Shown here: one piece after another, positions 21,039 to 33,346 of the stretch
How positions within the stretch are numbered: position 1 is the stretch's first letter
Layout: each line of letters begins with the position of its first letter
The notes under the pieces: model-generated
Seen by the model: only the letters and a program-made list of their open reading frames with translations
Database searches by the model: none
Told to the model about the DNA's origin: nothing
From: Lentinula raphanica
Taxonomy: Eukaryota > Basidiomycota > Agaricomycetes > Agaricales > Omphalotaceae
NCBI GenBank assembly: GCA_027919835.1
Contig: JANVFP010000037.1
Span: forward strand, 248,001 to 312,000
Length of the DNA stretch: 64,000 nucleotides
Direction of reading: 5' to 3'
Translations under genes and position numbers: made by a program

Positions 21039-22267
21039 ATGAAATTAGATATCAACACAACTAAACGTTTCCTTGCCCATGCTGGTGTTTTTTCGAGGCC
21101 TTCCCAAATCGCTCCCAGCAGTGATAAGGGTGACGACCCGCACCTTCCTCCAGAGCAAGTATCTGTTGACCTTGAGGAAGCTCTTCGGTGAGTACCTCTC
21201 TCTCACTGGATTAGTTTGCCAGATCCTGATATCTTCTGTAGCATGATGCGAGACTTTTATCAAAGCCATGTTCGTATTGAACACATTCGGAAGGAGTTAG
21301 CTCGCTCTGAACCCGGGAAATTACTCGACGGCGAGAATGAATCTGAAAGCCAGTCTGAAAAGACTCCTATTGAATACACTCAGAAACTTCAAGACGATTG
21401 TCAAGAGACGAAACACCTAATGACTGAAGTAGCGAAGCGGTTTGCTTCGATAGCTTTAACTGAAACGTCCCCTTCGCTTCAAACGAATCCTTCAACAAGC
21501 ACGAAATCCCCAGGCTCAATACTTTCCAATGCGAGAGAATTACTGACAAGGATGAATGAATTCAATATCTCGCTCGAAAGGGTGAAACAGTTGTCAGCTT
21601 CATCCAATCCTCTTGATATCGACACCCTCTATGCCTATCCCGATGCCACCTTCTTCCAGAGCTCTACGACTTTAGGATTAGAGAGCAACGACCATGATCC
21701 AGATATGGAAACATGGCCCACCCAGCCTTCAGTCACTGTATCAGAGGATCTTCAGCTTGGACTTGAAGCTTTGCATGATCAATTGCAAAGCGTTGAAAGC
21801 CGTTTGATAGCAGTTTCGGAAAAGCAAAAGACACTCGAGGTAAGGTGTATGATCAGGTGAATGCTCTCAAACTCTGTTGACATACATATATCTTCTTCGC
21901 ACAAGATATTATCAGCACTGAATCAATCCGTTACCCTCGTACCGGAATCATTTTCACTGACAGAGGCCCTTGACTCATCGCATGTGAGGACTATGGCCCA
22001 GGAAATGACCAAGGTACGATATCCAGTCCATTCAAAGCTTGCATGTGCTGTATACCCATGGTATCTTCACAGGACCTCACCGAACGCCTGAACTCGGATG
22101 TTTTATGTCTCAAAAACTGCGCTAAAGATTCATCAGGGTTCTCCAGATCATGTCTTCTATCACTTCTAGATTCCGAAGACGAACGGCAATTAATAGAGAC
22201 TCTGGTCACGCAGAAATTGCACGCCATCCCAGTGTTCAGCCGACTCCAAGGTTATTTACGCAGATAA
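21039..22267 (+). CDS. Coiled-coil protein, unknown function
   Basis: I do not recognise the family. I chose the ATG at 21039 (MKLDINTTKRFLAHAGVF). Exon 1 ends at 21187 with donor GTGAGT and exon 2 begins at 21242. Later introns are GTAAGG...CACAAG (about 21842-21908) and GTACGA...TTCACAG (about 22014-22069). The protein is roughly 340 residues, ending SRLQGYLRR. Heptad-like helical stretches rich in E, K, Q and L (for example DFYQSHVRIEHIRKELARSE and GLEALHDQLQSVESRLIAVS) suggest coiled coils and a structural or complex-subunit role. A cytoskeletal or mitotic complex subunit is possible, but no signature supports a name. It is tandem to the myosin gene on the same strand. Confidence 0.65.
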
Positions 22268-22606
22268 CGACATGATAAATGCAGTTGGAGCCCCGGAAGG
22301 CATGAGAAGAAGCAGAGGAGAAAGTGAAGTCAAAGCTCAAAGTTATGGTCGTCCTATTAGATGCCATGATCCCATGCTCAGTACTGAACTCAACGCCACT
22401 GAAAACATTGCGGATAAATCGGTATGTATGGCACAATTGAAGATGTATTTTACTTCTCTCGTTATGTGGATGAAACCTATCAATCAATGATACTCACATC
22501 AGTATACATGTTCGATGCCATCGGGTTCAAGCTCATAGGCTACTCAAAACCGTTCTTAGAATCAAATCATGAAGTTCGATAGTCCATCTTCTGTCCCCGC
22601 CCCACT

Positions 22607-24574
22607 ATGTCTATGCTAGCACTCGCTACGGTCGCAATTTTCACCTATATCGGAGCCCTGGCATTGTACAGGATATCATTTTTGCATCCACTATATGAAT
22701 ATCCCGGCCCATTTCTCGCAGCTATCACTAACTGGTATGAAGCATACTACAATATTGTCAAGGAGGGAGAGTTCATTAATGAGCTTCAGAGACTCCATGC
22801 ACAGTATGGTAAGTTCACAATTTGTCGGTTTGTGCATGAACATCACTCCTTGACTGTCTTGACAAGGTCCCGTAGTCAGAATTGGTCCAAACAAGGTATA
22901 CTTAGTTGCAGAAAATCACTTCTATGAATTTCGATGCTGATGAGCCTCCATCATTATAACCCCTCAACAGCTGCATTTCTCATACAGTCAGGCCTACCAT
23001 GATATCTACACCTATGGGTCCACATTGGTCAAAGAACCTGATTTTTATCAGGGTATCGTTGCTCATTGTCCCCAGTCGTCCTTTGGCTTTGTTGATCCAG
23101 TTGAAGCAAGAAACCGAAGAAGCTTATTGCTGCCATTATTCTCCCGTCGGGCGGTACTTGCTCTAGAATATACCATTCAACAAAAGGTGTGCAGTCCGTT
23201 GAAGGTTTCTTGGAACTAGGTTTGAATTTTTGTCAGATCGATCAGCTTCTGAACATCTTGAAAGACCGCCATAGCTCTCCGATGTCCCCTGTATCGATGG
23301 CCACAGCATATCGCTCACTCACCCTTGATATAATTACTTCGTACTGTTTCGCCGAATCAACCAACACGCTTGATGACCCAAATTTCTATCATCCGCTGCT
23401 GGCCGCGATACAAGAAGGGCTCGAAAACGCGATGGTCCAAAGACATCTTCCTATTCTCACCTATATCGCAAACCACACCCCGTCATGGCTCATTGATCTA
23501 ACCATGCCTGCCATCAAGCCGTTCATGGATCTAAGAAGTAGTCATGAAAAACGGGTGGACAAACTGTTGAAGGACCCGTCTACCTTGTTGACTGTTGAAC
23601 ACGAGACGGTCTATCATCATCTTCTGGAGCCGAAAGAGACACATGAGCGACCATCAAGGCAATCGCTGGTTGACGAAGCGAATGCACTTATCGGTGCTGG
23701 AAGCGATACGGTCGGAAATGCCTGTAACATAGGGACATTCTATGCACTCAAATACCCATCGATCCGAAAGAAGCTAACAGATGAACTTCACGAAATATGG
23801 CCAGATGCTGACCGACCAGTCAGCTCTGCCATGCTCGAGAACTTGCCATATCTGGTACGTGATTTTGATGTTTATAATTCAAGATTCGTACTGATCCTTT
23901 CGACATGCAGACGGCATTCATCAAAGAAACCCTGAGGTTCTCACTTGGAGTTGTCCATCCTCTTCCCCGAGTCGTAGGTGTTGCCACTCCAGATATTGGC
24001 GGACTGAAAATCCCCCCTGGAGTACGTTCACAAACATTGCTTCGTGTGCCGTGTGCATTGGGATGTTGCTAACCTTCACTTGCGTCTCAGACTACTGTAG
24101 AGATGAGCACGCTGTTCTTGCACATGAACCCTGAGGTATTCCCAGACCCACATAGGTTCAGTCCGGATAGATGGCTAGGGACAGTCACCAGCGAGATGGC
24201 ACTTGATCTTGCTCCGTTCAGTAAAGGGCCTCGTATCTGGTATGATTGACATTCTCTTATAACTATCCTGATTGAGTTATTACCCTCGTCTAGTCTTGGA
24301 ATGAAGTACGTACCAGGCAAAGCCATAAGCTGTTAATCTTCTAAGATGTTTCTGGCAGTCTAGCATGGTGCGAACTTTACCTCATTTTCGCAAATGTTTT
24401 CCGAAGGCTCGATCTCTCACTGTCCATCACCGAAGAGACGTACGTATCTCTTTGTCTTTCGACATCGTCACTAACGCTGTCTGCAGGATAGAGGATTTCA
24501 GCCAAGACCATCGAGATTATTTCGTTCCATGGTGGAAGAAGGGATATCGCGTCTTCGTACGCGAAGTGTATTGA
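22607..24574 (+). CDS. Cytochrome P450 monooxygenase
   Basis: A heme-thiolate monooxygenase anchored in the ER. The N-terminal hydrophobic anchor (MSMLALATVAIFTYIGALAL) is followed by the proline-rich hinge EYPGPF. The I-helix oxygen-binding motif is ALIGAGSDTVGNA, the K-helix ExxR is in KETLRF, and the heme loop is FSKGPRICLG with the cysteine ligand, interrupted by an intron. It is split by at least seven short introns. The last exon, joined at donor GTACGT / acceptor CTGCAG, ends FVREVY with the stop at 24574. The likely length is about 500 residues. The substrate cannot be told. It converges on CSN5 with only 77 bp between stop codons. Confidence 0.9.
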
Positions 24575-24651
24575 TGGAGAAGGCTCGATATTGTGTTGAT
24601 GTACATTGTATTAGTGACCGCGAAGAATGACAGAGGAGCAAGTATAGCTAT

Positions 24652-26093
24652 TCAGCCAATATTCATACTTTCCACTATCTGTGACGTATCGGCCTGCTGC
24701 TTACTTCCTGGGCGTATCGAGAATATGACATCCTTGATGACTTGAGCGATAAGCCCGTGCTGAGCTTCAGAAGCAATTTTGGTACTAGACGCAATCGACG
24801 TTGAGTGACGAATGAGGAAAAAACGAGACGCCACACCTGTCTTTTACACTCTTCGCAAGCTCGTTCTCTTTCTTCTTTGCGTCTTCCTTCGATGACTCCT
24901 TCTGCTATGGAAGATGGTAAACGATTCTTGGAAACGAATACAAAGATAGAGACCGACCTTCCCGTCCTTAGAATCCTGCACTACTGGTAGTGATGCCCTC
25001 GTTCCGCCAACAGACGATTGGACTTTGGATAATTTCTGATTCAGATCAGCGAGCTGGGACACAGCATATGCTCTGTTCTACTTGAAGAATGAGAGCATGT
25101 TCTTGTGGAAGACAAATTCAAACTTACCGAAATCAATGGACTCTGACTGAGTGTGTTGACCCAATATTTGTTCCATAGCAAATCCAGTAATTGTGTCTCG
25201 AGACTTGATTTGAAAATTTCCACTTCTAATGGATAATATTGATTTGCGTGAACACCAAAATCTTCTATCTTGCTTAGAGGAATCGACTGGTATTCCGATG
25301 AAGTGGCGTTTGGAGGAGTGTAGTTCTCTGGGTAAGTGCGAAACGCGCCGATATCGACTTTCCCTGCGGTCATCGTACGATTCGGGTCAACCTAAAGTCT
25401 CTTCAGCACCAGAAATTGAAGTCAAAAGAATGACAGATGTACGACGATGGCGACAAACGGATCCATATGCTTCTGATTATCCATCTGGGTGCTAACGTCT
25501 ATTCCTGATAGCCAGCACCCATACCCAGGATGCGAGTGATACCATCCAGCTAGATTCTCTGGCCTCCCAGCCTGCGTAGGTTTAATGAAGACAGCTGAGT
25601 TCATCGAGAGAACGAATTGACGTACACTTTGGCTACCTTGAGAATACGTGACCATATACTCCATCGCCTCTGCACCAGCATTTACACGCGTCTCCGTACC
25701 CTGCACAGGTAGAGCGAAAGAGTCTAGAATGACGAACGACGTTCCAACAACCTTCCCTTGTAACATCCCCATGATTTCGTATGGAACGCCTGAACGTGCA
25801 TGCATAACCTAGTAGAAGCGTCAGACACACATTTCTAGAGCAGGCTGCACCGACTCACCATCTTGATCAGAGCAACGGCTGATATCTTGCAAGATTTGAA
25901 GTAATGTGGGCTACGAACGCTCATGAGGTTCTGATTCCGCGTTGATTATCTAGCCTACTTACTCTTTACTCCATGGTGACTCGCGATTTATCTTTCTGTC
26001 TGCCTCCGAGTCATACTTGTATATATCATCTGAGGGGGAGAGCTCTATGATGTCGTTTTCGATGCTGAATGTTTTGAGCGCGGTGTTCGCCAT
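24652..26093 (-). CDS. csn5: COP9 signalosome subunit 5 (JAMM deneddylase)
   Basis: The catalytic subunit of the COP9 signalosome, which removes NEDD8/Rub1 from cullins. The start at 26093 gives [18 protein letters not shown]; exon joining yields [41 protein letters not shown] and the JAMM metal motif [34 protein letters not shown] follows, then helical C-terminal parts [19 protein letters not shown] and [13 protein letters not shown], ending at 24652. Seven short introns have good GT-AG signals. The intron at 25572-25625 is 54 nt and stop-free, so its retention would keep the frame. All catalytic residues (two His, Asp, plus the upstream Glu in EIMGML) are present. The length is close to that of other CSN5 proteins. 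Confidence 0.95.
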
Positions 26094-26495
26094 GGTGGTC
26101 CAGTTGACAATGAAAGAATGAGCAATCATAGCACGTGTTACTACCGAACTCGTTAAGCGCTGGGCCCCTATCGATCAACAATACAAAGGGGAACTGTTTG
26201 TCCGTGTTTACACATAAATGTCAAAAGACAAAACTGCGATCTGATTGGTCAATTTAGGCGCTCACAAGCGCTTATTCGTGCATCGCACGGGTCACCGCTA
26301 GTTGAAGCACAATCGCACTCTGATATGTAATTTCTTGCATTTCCCGGCCAGGACTCAGACGCCTCTGTTATACACTTGACTTGATACATGCAAATTTCTG
26401 TTCGAATGTGCTTACATGCTACTACATATGCAATTCCTTGTGCCGTTCTGTCGATAGATCATACTTCTATCCGAAAACCTCTCCTCATAACCTGA
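26094..26495. promoter_or_regulatory. CSN5 upstream region with CACGTG box
   Basis: About 400 bp separate the CSN5 start from the stop of the next minus-strand gene. A CACGTG E-box lies near 26132 (gcacgtgtta), some 40 bp upstream of the CSN5 ATG. Nothing else was recognised. Confidence 0.4.
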
Positions 26496-27541
26496 TCAAC
26501 CCTTCACGACGACAACAGGACCTTCTGGTTGGATTCGTATCCAAGGACAAATAACCTCTCCAGAAGGAGCCCAGGTTGAGGCATTCTTGATTCCAGCCAA
26601 CAAGGCATTAAAATTATCATCACCGATGGGGACTTCAGAACGCTTCCAACCTTCCTCCAAGGGAAGGCGCTCCTCCTGGAAGAAAATCTGGACAAAGCTG
26701 TTCGAGGAAAAAAGATTCAGTATTGGTCAATGTTGTATGAAATTACGGTGTACTTCTTTGGCGCGACACCAGTAGTGACATTCCCCATGACACTCAGATA
26801 GAAACCAGATTCCACGATTCGCACTGTGAATTCCTTGACTGTATTGATGAGAGTCGGATTCAGAATATTATCTTCGGCCAAACGTTGCTCAAGGACTTGA
26901 GCGGCTGAAGTAACGTTGTAGAAATCTACCCCCGGGTTGGAGTTCGCTAGGGTAGAGAACACCGTTTCGTTGAAGTGAATATTATCACCAAGAGCGAAGT
27001 CACTTCGAGACAAGGACACATCGTGCTCAAGGGTGCCGTGGCTATCTCGAGCGGCTCAGATGTGACGCGAATGCGAAACTATTATGAGATACTCACAGCG
27101 CAAGGTCATTGAGATTGAAGCTATCTTCTGCGTCGGTCGTGAAGAGACCGAGTTTAGCCCCACTACGAATAAGATTGGTAGACTCAAAGTTGAATCCATC
27201 TAGGAGATCATGTCGGTGGATGAACAAGATGGTTATGTTAGCGACTAGGCAGCACATACCATTGATCGCTTTGAGAACGATAGGAATGGTGATGTTGCTC
27301 CCATTCCTAGGTAAGAAGCCATGATTTGCCAGTCTATCAGTGGTAGCAGAACAATCGCCATAACTCATTAATTGTTGAATGTTTCACAGAATGATAGAAC
27401 GTACGTGTTCAATCCAGGACACGGCCCTCGCAAGTCCGTGGGCAAGGGTGCTTGCCATTGATGCGCGTTCCAGTAAATGTCAGATTCGCATCTGACAGCA
27501 GCGACCAGAAAACTGATCATGAGTGCAGAGAGGATGTTCAT
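26496..27541 (-). CDS. Secreted heme-thiolate peroxidase (short UPO / chloroperoxidase type)
   Basis: A heme-thiolate enzyme that uses peroxide to oxygenate or halogenate substrates outside the cell. The signal peptide is MNILSALMISFLVAAVRC. The proximal motif PCP, with the cysteine heme ligand, is in RGPCPGLNT, and NHGFLPRNG is typical. The distal motif EHD (LEHDVSLSRSD) marks the short family, which uses a histidine; long unspecific peroxygenases have EGD and an arginine. Exon 1 ends at a GTACGT donor, and introns interrupt the gene at the codons for NT, KAIN and LAL and after KKYT. The last intron must use the acceptor TTTGTCCAG to keep the frame (IFFQEERLPLEEGW); an earlier AG would break it. 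The stop is at 26496-26498. The predicted length is about 250 residues with several N-glycosylation sites, usual for the short family. Confidence 0.9.
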
Positions 27542-28452
27542 GGTGTGTTATCGATGGAAATGTTTGCTGGATGGCATAGGTCGTGGATTTGAGGCCTCAC
27601 TTAAATACCAGAATACCCTCTTGCCAAGTCGTCCCTACGTAGCATGTACGCCACCAATTCGATCTTGAGGTTAGCCAACATTCATTCCTCTTACATGGAA
27701 TTTGCCAGATGAGTATAGAGCCCTGTGGCAGGATGGTAAGATTTCGACATGACCGCGGTGGATATGAGCCCATGAGAAGGATAGAATTTATGCCAATCAC
27801 ACTCACGTTGACCTTTAGTTCAGTGTGAGCATGCACTTTGATGCTCGAGAATGGTCGAATCAGGTCGAAGATGAGCCGAAAAGTCAGCTGGACGAGTAAA
27901 CGCGCAGAGAGGTATGACAGAGAAGCTACAGATAGTTTTCAGGGAGTCATGCTGTTTTCCATGATAGGACGGATCCGGCGGCTTATTCTACAAAGAGATG
28001 GATCCGGCGGCTCATTTCAACCTAGGGACCCAGGTCTCTTCGAAGAACTGAGAGACAGTGAGAGACGTGGAGAAATTGGCAGGGTGCAGGGGTTTGTTGT
28101 GCTTCTACATCTTTCTGTGTGTGTCTTGGCGGCACGATATCGAAAAAGCCCACAGCAGCTCATGATTCGACCTTGGCTTGGAAGTGTCAAAGTCCTAAAT
28201 CATAAATGCGGCGATGTTAGCTGGGTGGCGGCTGGAAAGCATTACTGCCGTGTCGGGAGAGACTTCAAGTAGACAATGGGCCGGTGATCTATGTGAGCCG
28301 TTGGTAAAGCTCAGAGGTACAGATATGAGCAGAAACTTGAGTGTTTAGGTCCAGTTAGGTCCTCGAGAGAAATTAGAGAGGCGAACGTGAGGATACCAAA
28401 ACAAGAATATTGGCGCTTATTTTTTAGAAGTTGTCCACCGTCCACCACTACG
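27542..28452. other. Intergenic, divergent promoters
   Basis: The region lies between the divergent peroxidase and PIG-S genes. An open frame at 27838-28272 has no recognisable domain or homology pattern and I do not call it. A 13-bp direct repeat GGATCCGGCGGCT occurs at 27971-27983 and 28000-28012. Confidence 0.4.
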
Positions 28453-30129
28453 ATGGAGACTGAAAGTCGTTTTCGGGATCCTTCTTCTCTCTTCTTCCAA
28501 TCCGATTCTATCAGGCGATACATTATCGCTTCCTACTGGGTCCTCATCATTCTAGCTTTACCTTTATGGTGGACAACAACTAGTATCGAACGACTTCCTC
28601 TTCCAACAACAGAAGTCTATGCTCAGGCCCAGAAGAAACTCGTTATACCGCTAGAAATATGTGTGGACTCGGCATTCTCTGACCAAATTACCTCTGTACA
28701 ACGGGCGATACATGATTCAGCATCATATCTCAATGTCCAGCTTCACGTTAGTCAAGACTGCAGTAAGTATGTACGCACACCTTTCCTGGTCAAATCATAC
28801 TGATGTTCTGATTTGAGGTCAGTTCTCTGGCTACTCCATTATTTCCGGAGAGCAAATATCCATAGAAGATAGAAAATTATACTATCCTCCTGCTGGCAAC
28901 CTCGCGGACACGCTTACCTCATTACTTGCTCCAAAAATGGACCATCGCGCGGCCCAATACTCACCACGATATCGTCTTTCTTTCAGCTTACTGAATGAGG
29001 ATGGCTCTGCTGGTCAAGTTGCTGAAAGCTGGGATATTCAGCAGGCTATTGCTCGTGAGTGCCGAGGAGATCAATCACATTACGATGATTGACTCGTCAC
29101 GCAGGATACATTTACCCCATAACATCTGCTCTGAGCATTCTACACAACTTCACTATCGAGTCGCAAGTCCAATATCACGCACCGCTCGCGTTCGAACCCC
29201 AATCTCTATCTAATGGGACCACCTTTGGTCTTACACCCGAAGATTTGACAGTGTTCATCAACTCTGCTGAATGGACTTTATGTATGCCAACTGATTCTGT
29301 TTGGATATCTCGACGTGCTGACATGTATCTAGCGTCCAGCTCTTCAAACGATCCGGTCCTCCATTTTGTTCTCTTTATACCCTCTGCAAGACATCGACCT
29401 TTGGCCATTTTGAACTCTGATGGAACGCCATCTTCCTCTAGTGCTTTCCTGATTCCTCAATGGGGTGGTATCGTTATCCTCGATCTCCCTCCTCCTCCGC
29501 CTTCTACGCTACACCTGGAACTCCCCGACTTGCAGACTCCATTCTTGTCGTTCTCCCGTCAATTACTAGCGCTTCTCGGCTTTCCCCGTTTACCTTCCTC
29601 AATCGCATCTACCTCTCCGAGGGCTAGCCTCTCACCATGGCGGGTCGAGAGCCTCCTACGCCAACGCACACACGAGAACATCCTCCGGAGCCACGACACC
29701 CTCCGAAGTACTGTCACTCTCGCATCTCAAATTGATGGTATGCCCGTCGATGCTCAGGTTCAATCTCAAGTCAAGGGCTCACTTGGAGCACTCCATGACC
29801 TCTTCGCATATGATTCGAAAAACATGACTCTCAACGAAATGCTGGCATATTCGGCTCGGGCGCTTACTCTTTCGAGTAAAGCGTTCTTTCACCCTGGGAT
29901 GTTGGCGATGTTGTATTTCCCGGCAGAGCATAAATATGCGGTGTATACACCGTTGTTTGCGAGTGCGATGATTCCATTGTTGGTCGCTGCTCTCAGGGAG
30001 ATCGCTTCGTGGAGGAAACAGAGGAGGGAAGCTAGGGATGCTGATGCTGTTCAGAAAATCGATACTCCTAAACTCGAAACCGATACGACACGTAACGAGA
30101 GCGTCGAAGTCAACGCCAACCCTCAATGA
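28453..30129 (+). CDS. GPI17: GPI transamidase subunit PIG-S / Gpi17
   Basis: A subunit of the ER GPI-transamidase that attaches GPI anchors to proteins. Near the N-terminus, the membrane segment YIIASYWVLIILALPLWWTTTSIERL is characteristic of PIG-S (hydrophobic, then WWxTTSIxR). A long lumenal domain follows, and a second hydrophobic segment near the C-terminus (YTPLFASAMIPLLVAALREIA) precedes a short charged tail. Exons are 28453-28762, 28818-29054 and 29105-30129, giving 523 residues, in the usual size range. The lumenal part contains QWGGIVILDLPPPPP, a proline-rich stretch placed as in other PIG-S proteins. The first ATG after an in-frame stop context was used as the start. Confidence 0.9.
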
Positions 30130-30435
30130 TTTTGTATCAATGGTGTTTCGTCCTTATTGTGTCAACCTGAAGTGTAACAGCATACGGGTAGGCTGCACCC
30201 TCTCAGAGAATTGGAAACATCCATTTCTGCAATGAATGCAGCCGTACACTACTTGGCTTTCGACAGAAATGGACTTTAGAGCGTTTGTAGTGTCGAAGCG
30301 TTCTCAGTCTCGCGATAGAGGGAAGGAAAAGAATAGATATCTACAATTGCTGTGCCACAGTACCATCTGTCTAGCAGACGTATTGAATTCTAATCCGCGT
30401 TCAAGATGTTACGATAATGTATAAGTTACTCCTCA
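30130..30435. other. Intergenic between convergent genes
   Basis: The 3' flanks of PIG-S and the MFS transporter meet here. No gene or RNA was recognised. Confidence 0.4.
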
Positions 30436-33346
30436 TCATAGCGTATAACGGAAGTCCCGATTCTGTATATCAGTCAAGTCGAGGAAAACCTGGAAAAGAG
30501 TGAGTTGATTGTTAGATTACAATGGCCATCACAATGCTGAACATGCAATGTAAGCCTCACCTTGTCAACCTTCCTCTGGGGCACATTGATACCAGAATCT
30601 AGCTCTTTGGATGGCCGCAGATAAACATCGTTATAGTCATCTTGGCGGGTCTCTTTGTCTCGATTGGCATTCTCCTTTGCAAGCATGGTGCGCAGGGTCA
30701 AGAGAAGGATGATTGATGCACCCATGCTAGCTGCTATGAAATCCCAGGGGACGTGATTACTACAAAGAGAAGGCAAATGGCATGAAATTCTGCTGAAAGA
30801 AGAACAAAGGCGGTTTCACGACTCACCGAGGCTGATATTGTGATTTCCAGATCAATGGCGAAACAACATTACCCAAAGCATATCCGATGAGGACTATGGC
30901 ATTTGTTGTTGTACCTAACGAAGAATATCAAGTATTGATCGTGAGCGCGACTTGTGGCATTTGAAGATATTTACGTTTGGTATGACCAGAGACAAGCCCA
31001 GACACCCATCCGATGAAGATAACGAAAGGAGCAATAGATAAGACTGAGGAGGAAGATTGAGCCGTTGATCATCGTGAGTCAAGCTACATGATATGATCAC
31101 TTACCGGCAAGCCAGTACGCAAAAAGCAGTCCCACTTTCAAGTGAGAGGGTATCAAGTTAACCAGAAGTGTTCCTAGGAGACCTGGAATGTACAGAATCA
31201 CTCCCGCGTAAGCTCGACCAATACCTCTCACACCAGCCAGGGAAACTCCGAGCCAGATAAAGATGATTCCCATCACCCCGTCAATACACCCTAGAAGAGC
31301 GGTTTCAATAGGGGTAAAGCCAAACTGAGATACTATGAGTTGTCTCTGATTTGAGAGCTATTGGGAAATTCAAAAGTCATCAGGCATGTACATGGGTCCT
31401 TTATCGGCAAAGTAAAACGACCTACGGAATTCGGAACATTCCTAGCGAGAGCGAATAAAGGAAGACTCAGCCAATGGACGATAACCTTTGAAATCGGAAC
31501 ACGTACGCAATGGCAGCGAAGAGTGCCATGACCCATACTTTAGGATCGCGAAGGGTTTCGATGAATCTAGTGCATCACATCATGTGTATAATCTTCCAAG
31601 CACGGAAATTTCATGCAAACTCACTGGTCTTTCTTCCAATGTTTGTTCTCGACACCTGCATGGTTTGTTAGAGCATACTTTTTGTCAGAACGAAATCAGA
31701 TGCGATAACAAGGGTCTGCGCACCTGTCTGGTTTACTTTGATGCGCTGCACTACTAATGCTCGCTCCTCGGCCGTCAGGAACCATGCATTGGTCGGTGAG
31801 TCCGGGAACCAGAACCTGAGGAAGTAGGGACAAGGGAAGAGATTATTCAAAGGAGTACGGATCATGTCAGATATGGCATCCATGCGTCGCGGCCAATGCT
31901 TCGAGGCTTACCAAAAGCATACTGATGCCAGAAGAGTAATCAGACCCGTAATGACCATTAACCTATCGAGTATGAAGCGTTGAAGACGGGAGCAGATATG
32001 AAAGCTGGCAAGAGGGTCATACCATTGCCAAGGAGCAAAATTTTGGGTCTGTTGTTACACAAGGAAATCGAGTCAGAAATATACACAGAGACGCGGGGCG
32101 CAGTGGTCCTGAACAGGGAGTTGATGCCAGTACTTACACCAGTGTGCAGAAGCCCAAAGGATACAAAGCCCAAGAACATCAAAGCAAATCCGTTCATGAG
32201 AACTACATAGTAGACAATCAAAGGTTCAAGGTGAGCGCGTGGAACAAAGTTACGATTGACTAATTCGAATCAGAAGAACCTACACCAGTATCCGACGCGT
32301 TTGTTCTGTTCTTCACGCGTGTAGAACATCGACGTGACCTACATACATAAGAACGTCAAATCATATGTCAGCGGTACCGACGAAGCTGCCAGGCCAGTGG
32401 AAGGGCCCAAGGGAGGAAATTCAAAAGTAGAAACGTACGATCATGAAGCCAGGGGTAATTGCGCCTTCACAGATTCCGAGAATGAGTCGCACAGCGAATA
32501 GGGCACCAAACGAGTGACACGCCGCGTGTAATCTGAGAACGTCGGACGAGACAAGCAGATAGATATCAGTTTTTTCGTCGGCGGTTTTGAGAAAGTGATG
32601 ATACGTGCAGAAGTACTATGGCCCATATGAAGATGTTAATGCTGTGAACGAGCTATAAACGATACGCTCGCAGTAGTTTGGAGGTGAACAACACTCGCCT
32701 CATCCATTTACCGACAGGAAACCGTTGAAGTGCCAAATTTTGGGGGTACTGTTCCAAGAACGATGAAGATTGCCCCTTTTCACGAGACACACAGTGACTA
32801 TCACCTCAAAGGCCAGATACGACAGATAGAACACCGAACTCAACCAGTTAAACTGAGTTTGATCTAGATGAGCAGTTTTCCTATCGTATTTCGTGGGCAA
32901 TTGAGTAAAATATCCTAAGAAATGAGCAGCGTACTGAATTCCCAATACGGCTGATTGTCCCAAGGCGGTCTTGTCTGCGAATGTCATCCTTTGAGCCAGT
33001 CAAATTGCGGAACCTTGCGTGTAGTCATTGCATTATCAGCTCACATATACATCACTATTGGCAGCTTATAAGAACATGGTTAATGAGTGGCAAACATAGA
33101 ACTTACGGCACATAAATGGCATGATGTGGATGTCAATCTTGCGCCTACATCGTCGTTTACTGAGGAAAACGATGAAGAGAAATGTGGCAGAGCTTACAGC
33201 AGCTTTTTCGCGACGCGGGGGTCTAACTCTTCTGCTTTACCACTGACCAGCTGAGCAGCGACATCGACATCGGATTCCGCAACAACCTTGAGAGGGTACT
33301 CATGTTTCTCCTTCAAGTTGTCATGGTAGCTTGCAGAGTCAGTCAT
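30436..33346 (-). CDS. MFS transporter, Dal5/allantoate permease-like (ACS family)
   Basis: A plasma-membrane proton-coupled carrier; the Dal5-like anion:cation symporter family takes up vitamins, allantoate and other organic acids. The start at 33346 gives MTDSASYHDNLKEKHEYPLK. It is split by more than ten short introns. Recognisable pieces are YLSYLAFE in an early helix, GFMIVTSMFYTREEQNKRVGYW (cytosolic loop and helix 4-5 region), NGFALMFLGFVSFGLLHTG, and FWFPDSPTNAWFLTAEERALVV, the typical central-loop signature of this family. The last exon, found by splicing at GTGAGG...TTCCAG, gives DLTDIQNRDFRYTL and a stop at 30436-30438, the usual family ending. The substrate cannot be inferred. Confidence 0.88.

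Noticed and set aside
27838..28272. 144-codon open frame in the peroxidase/PIG-S intergenic region
   Set aside because: No domain, splice support or plausible start context; it contains a direct repeat.
22607..33346. Secondary-metabolite cluster (P450, peroxygenase, MFS)
   Set aside because: No backbone synthase or pathway regulator is present, and housekeeping genes (CSN5, PIG-S) are interspersed.
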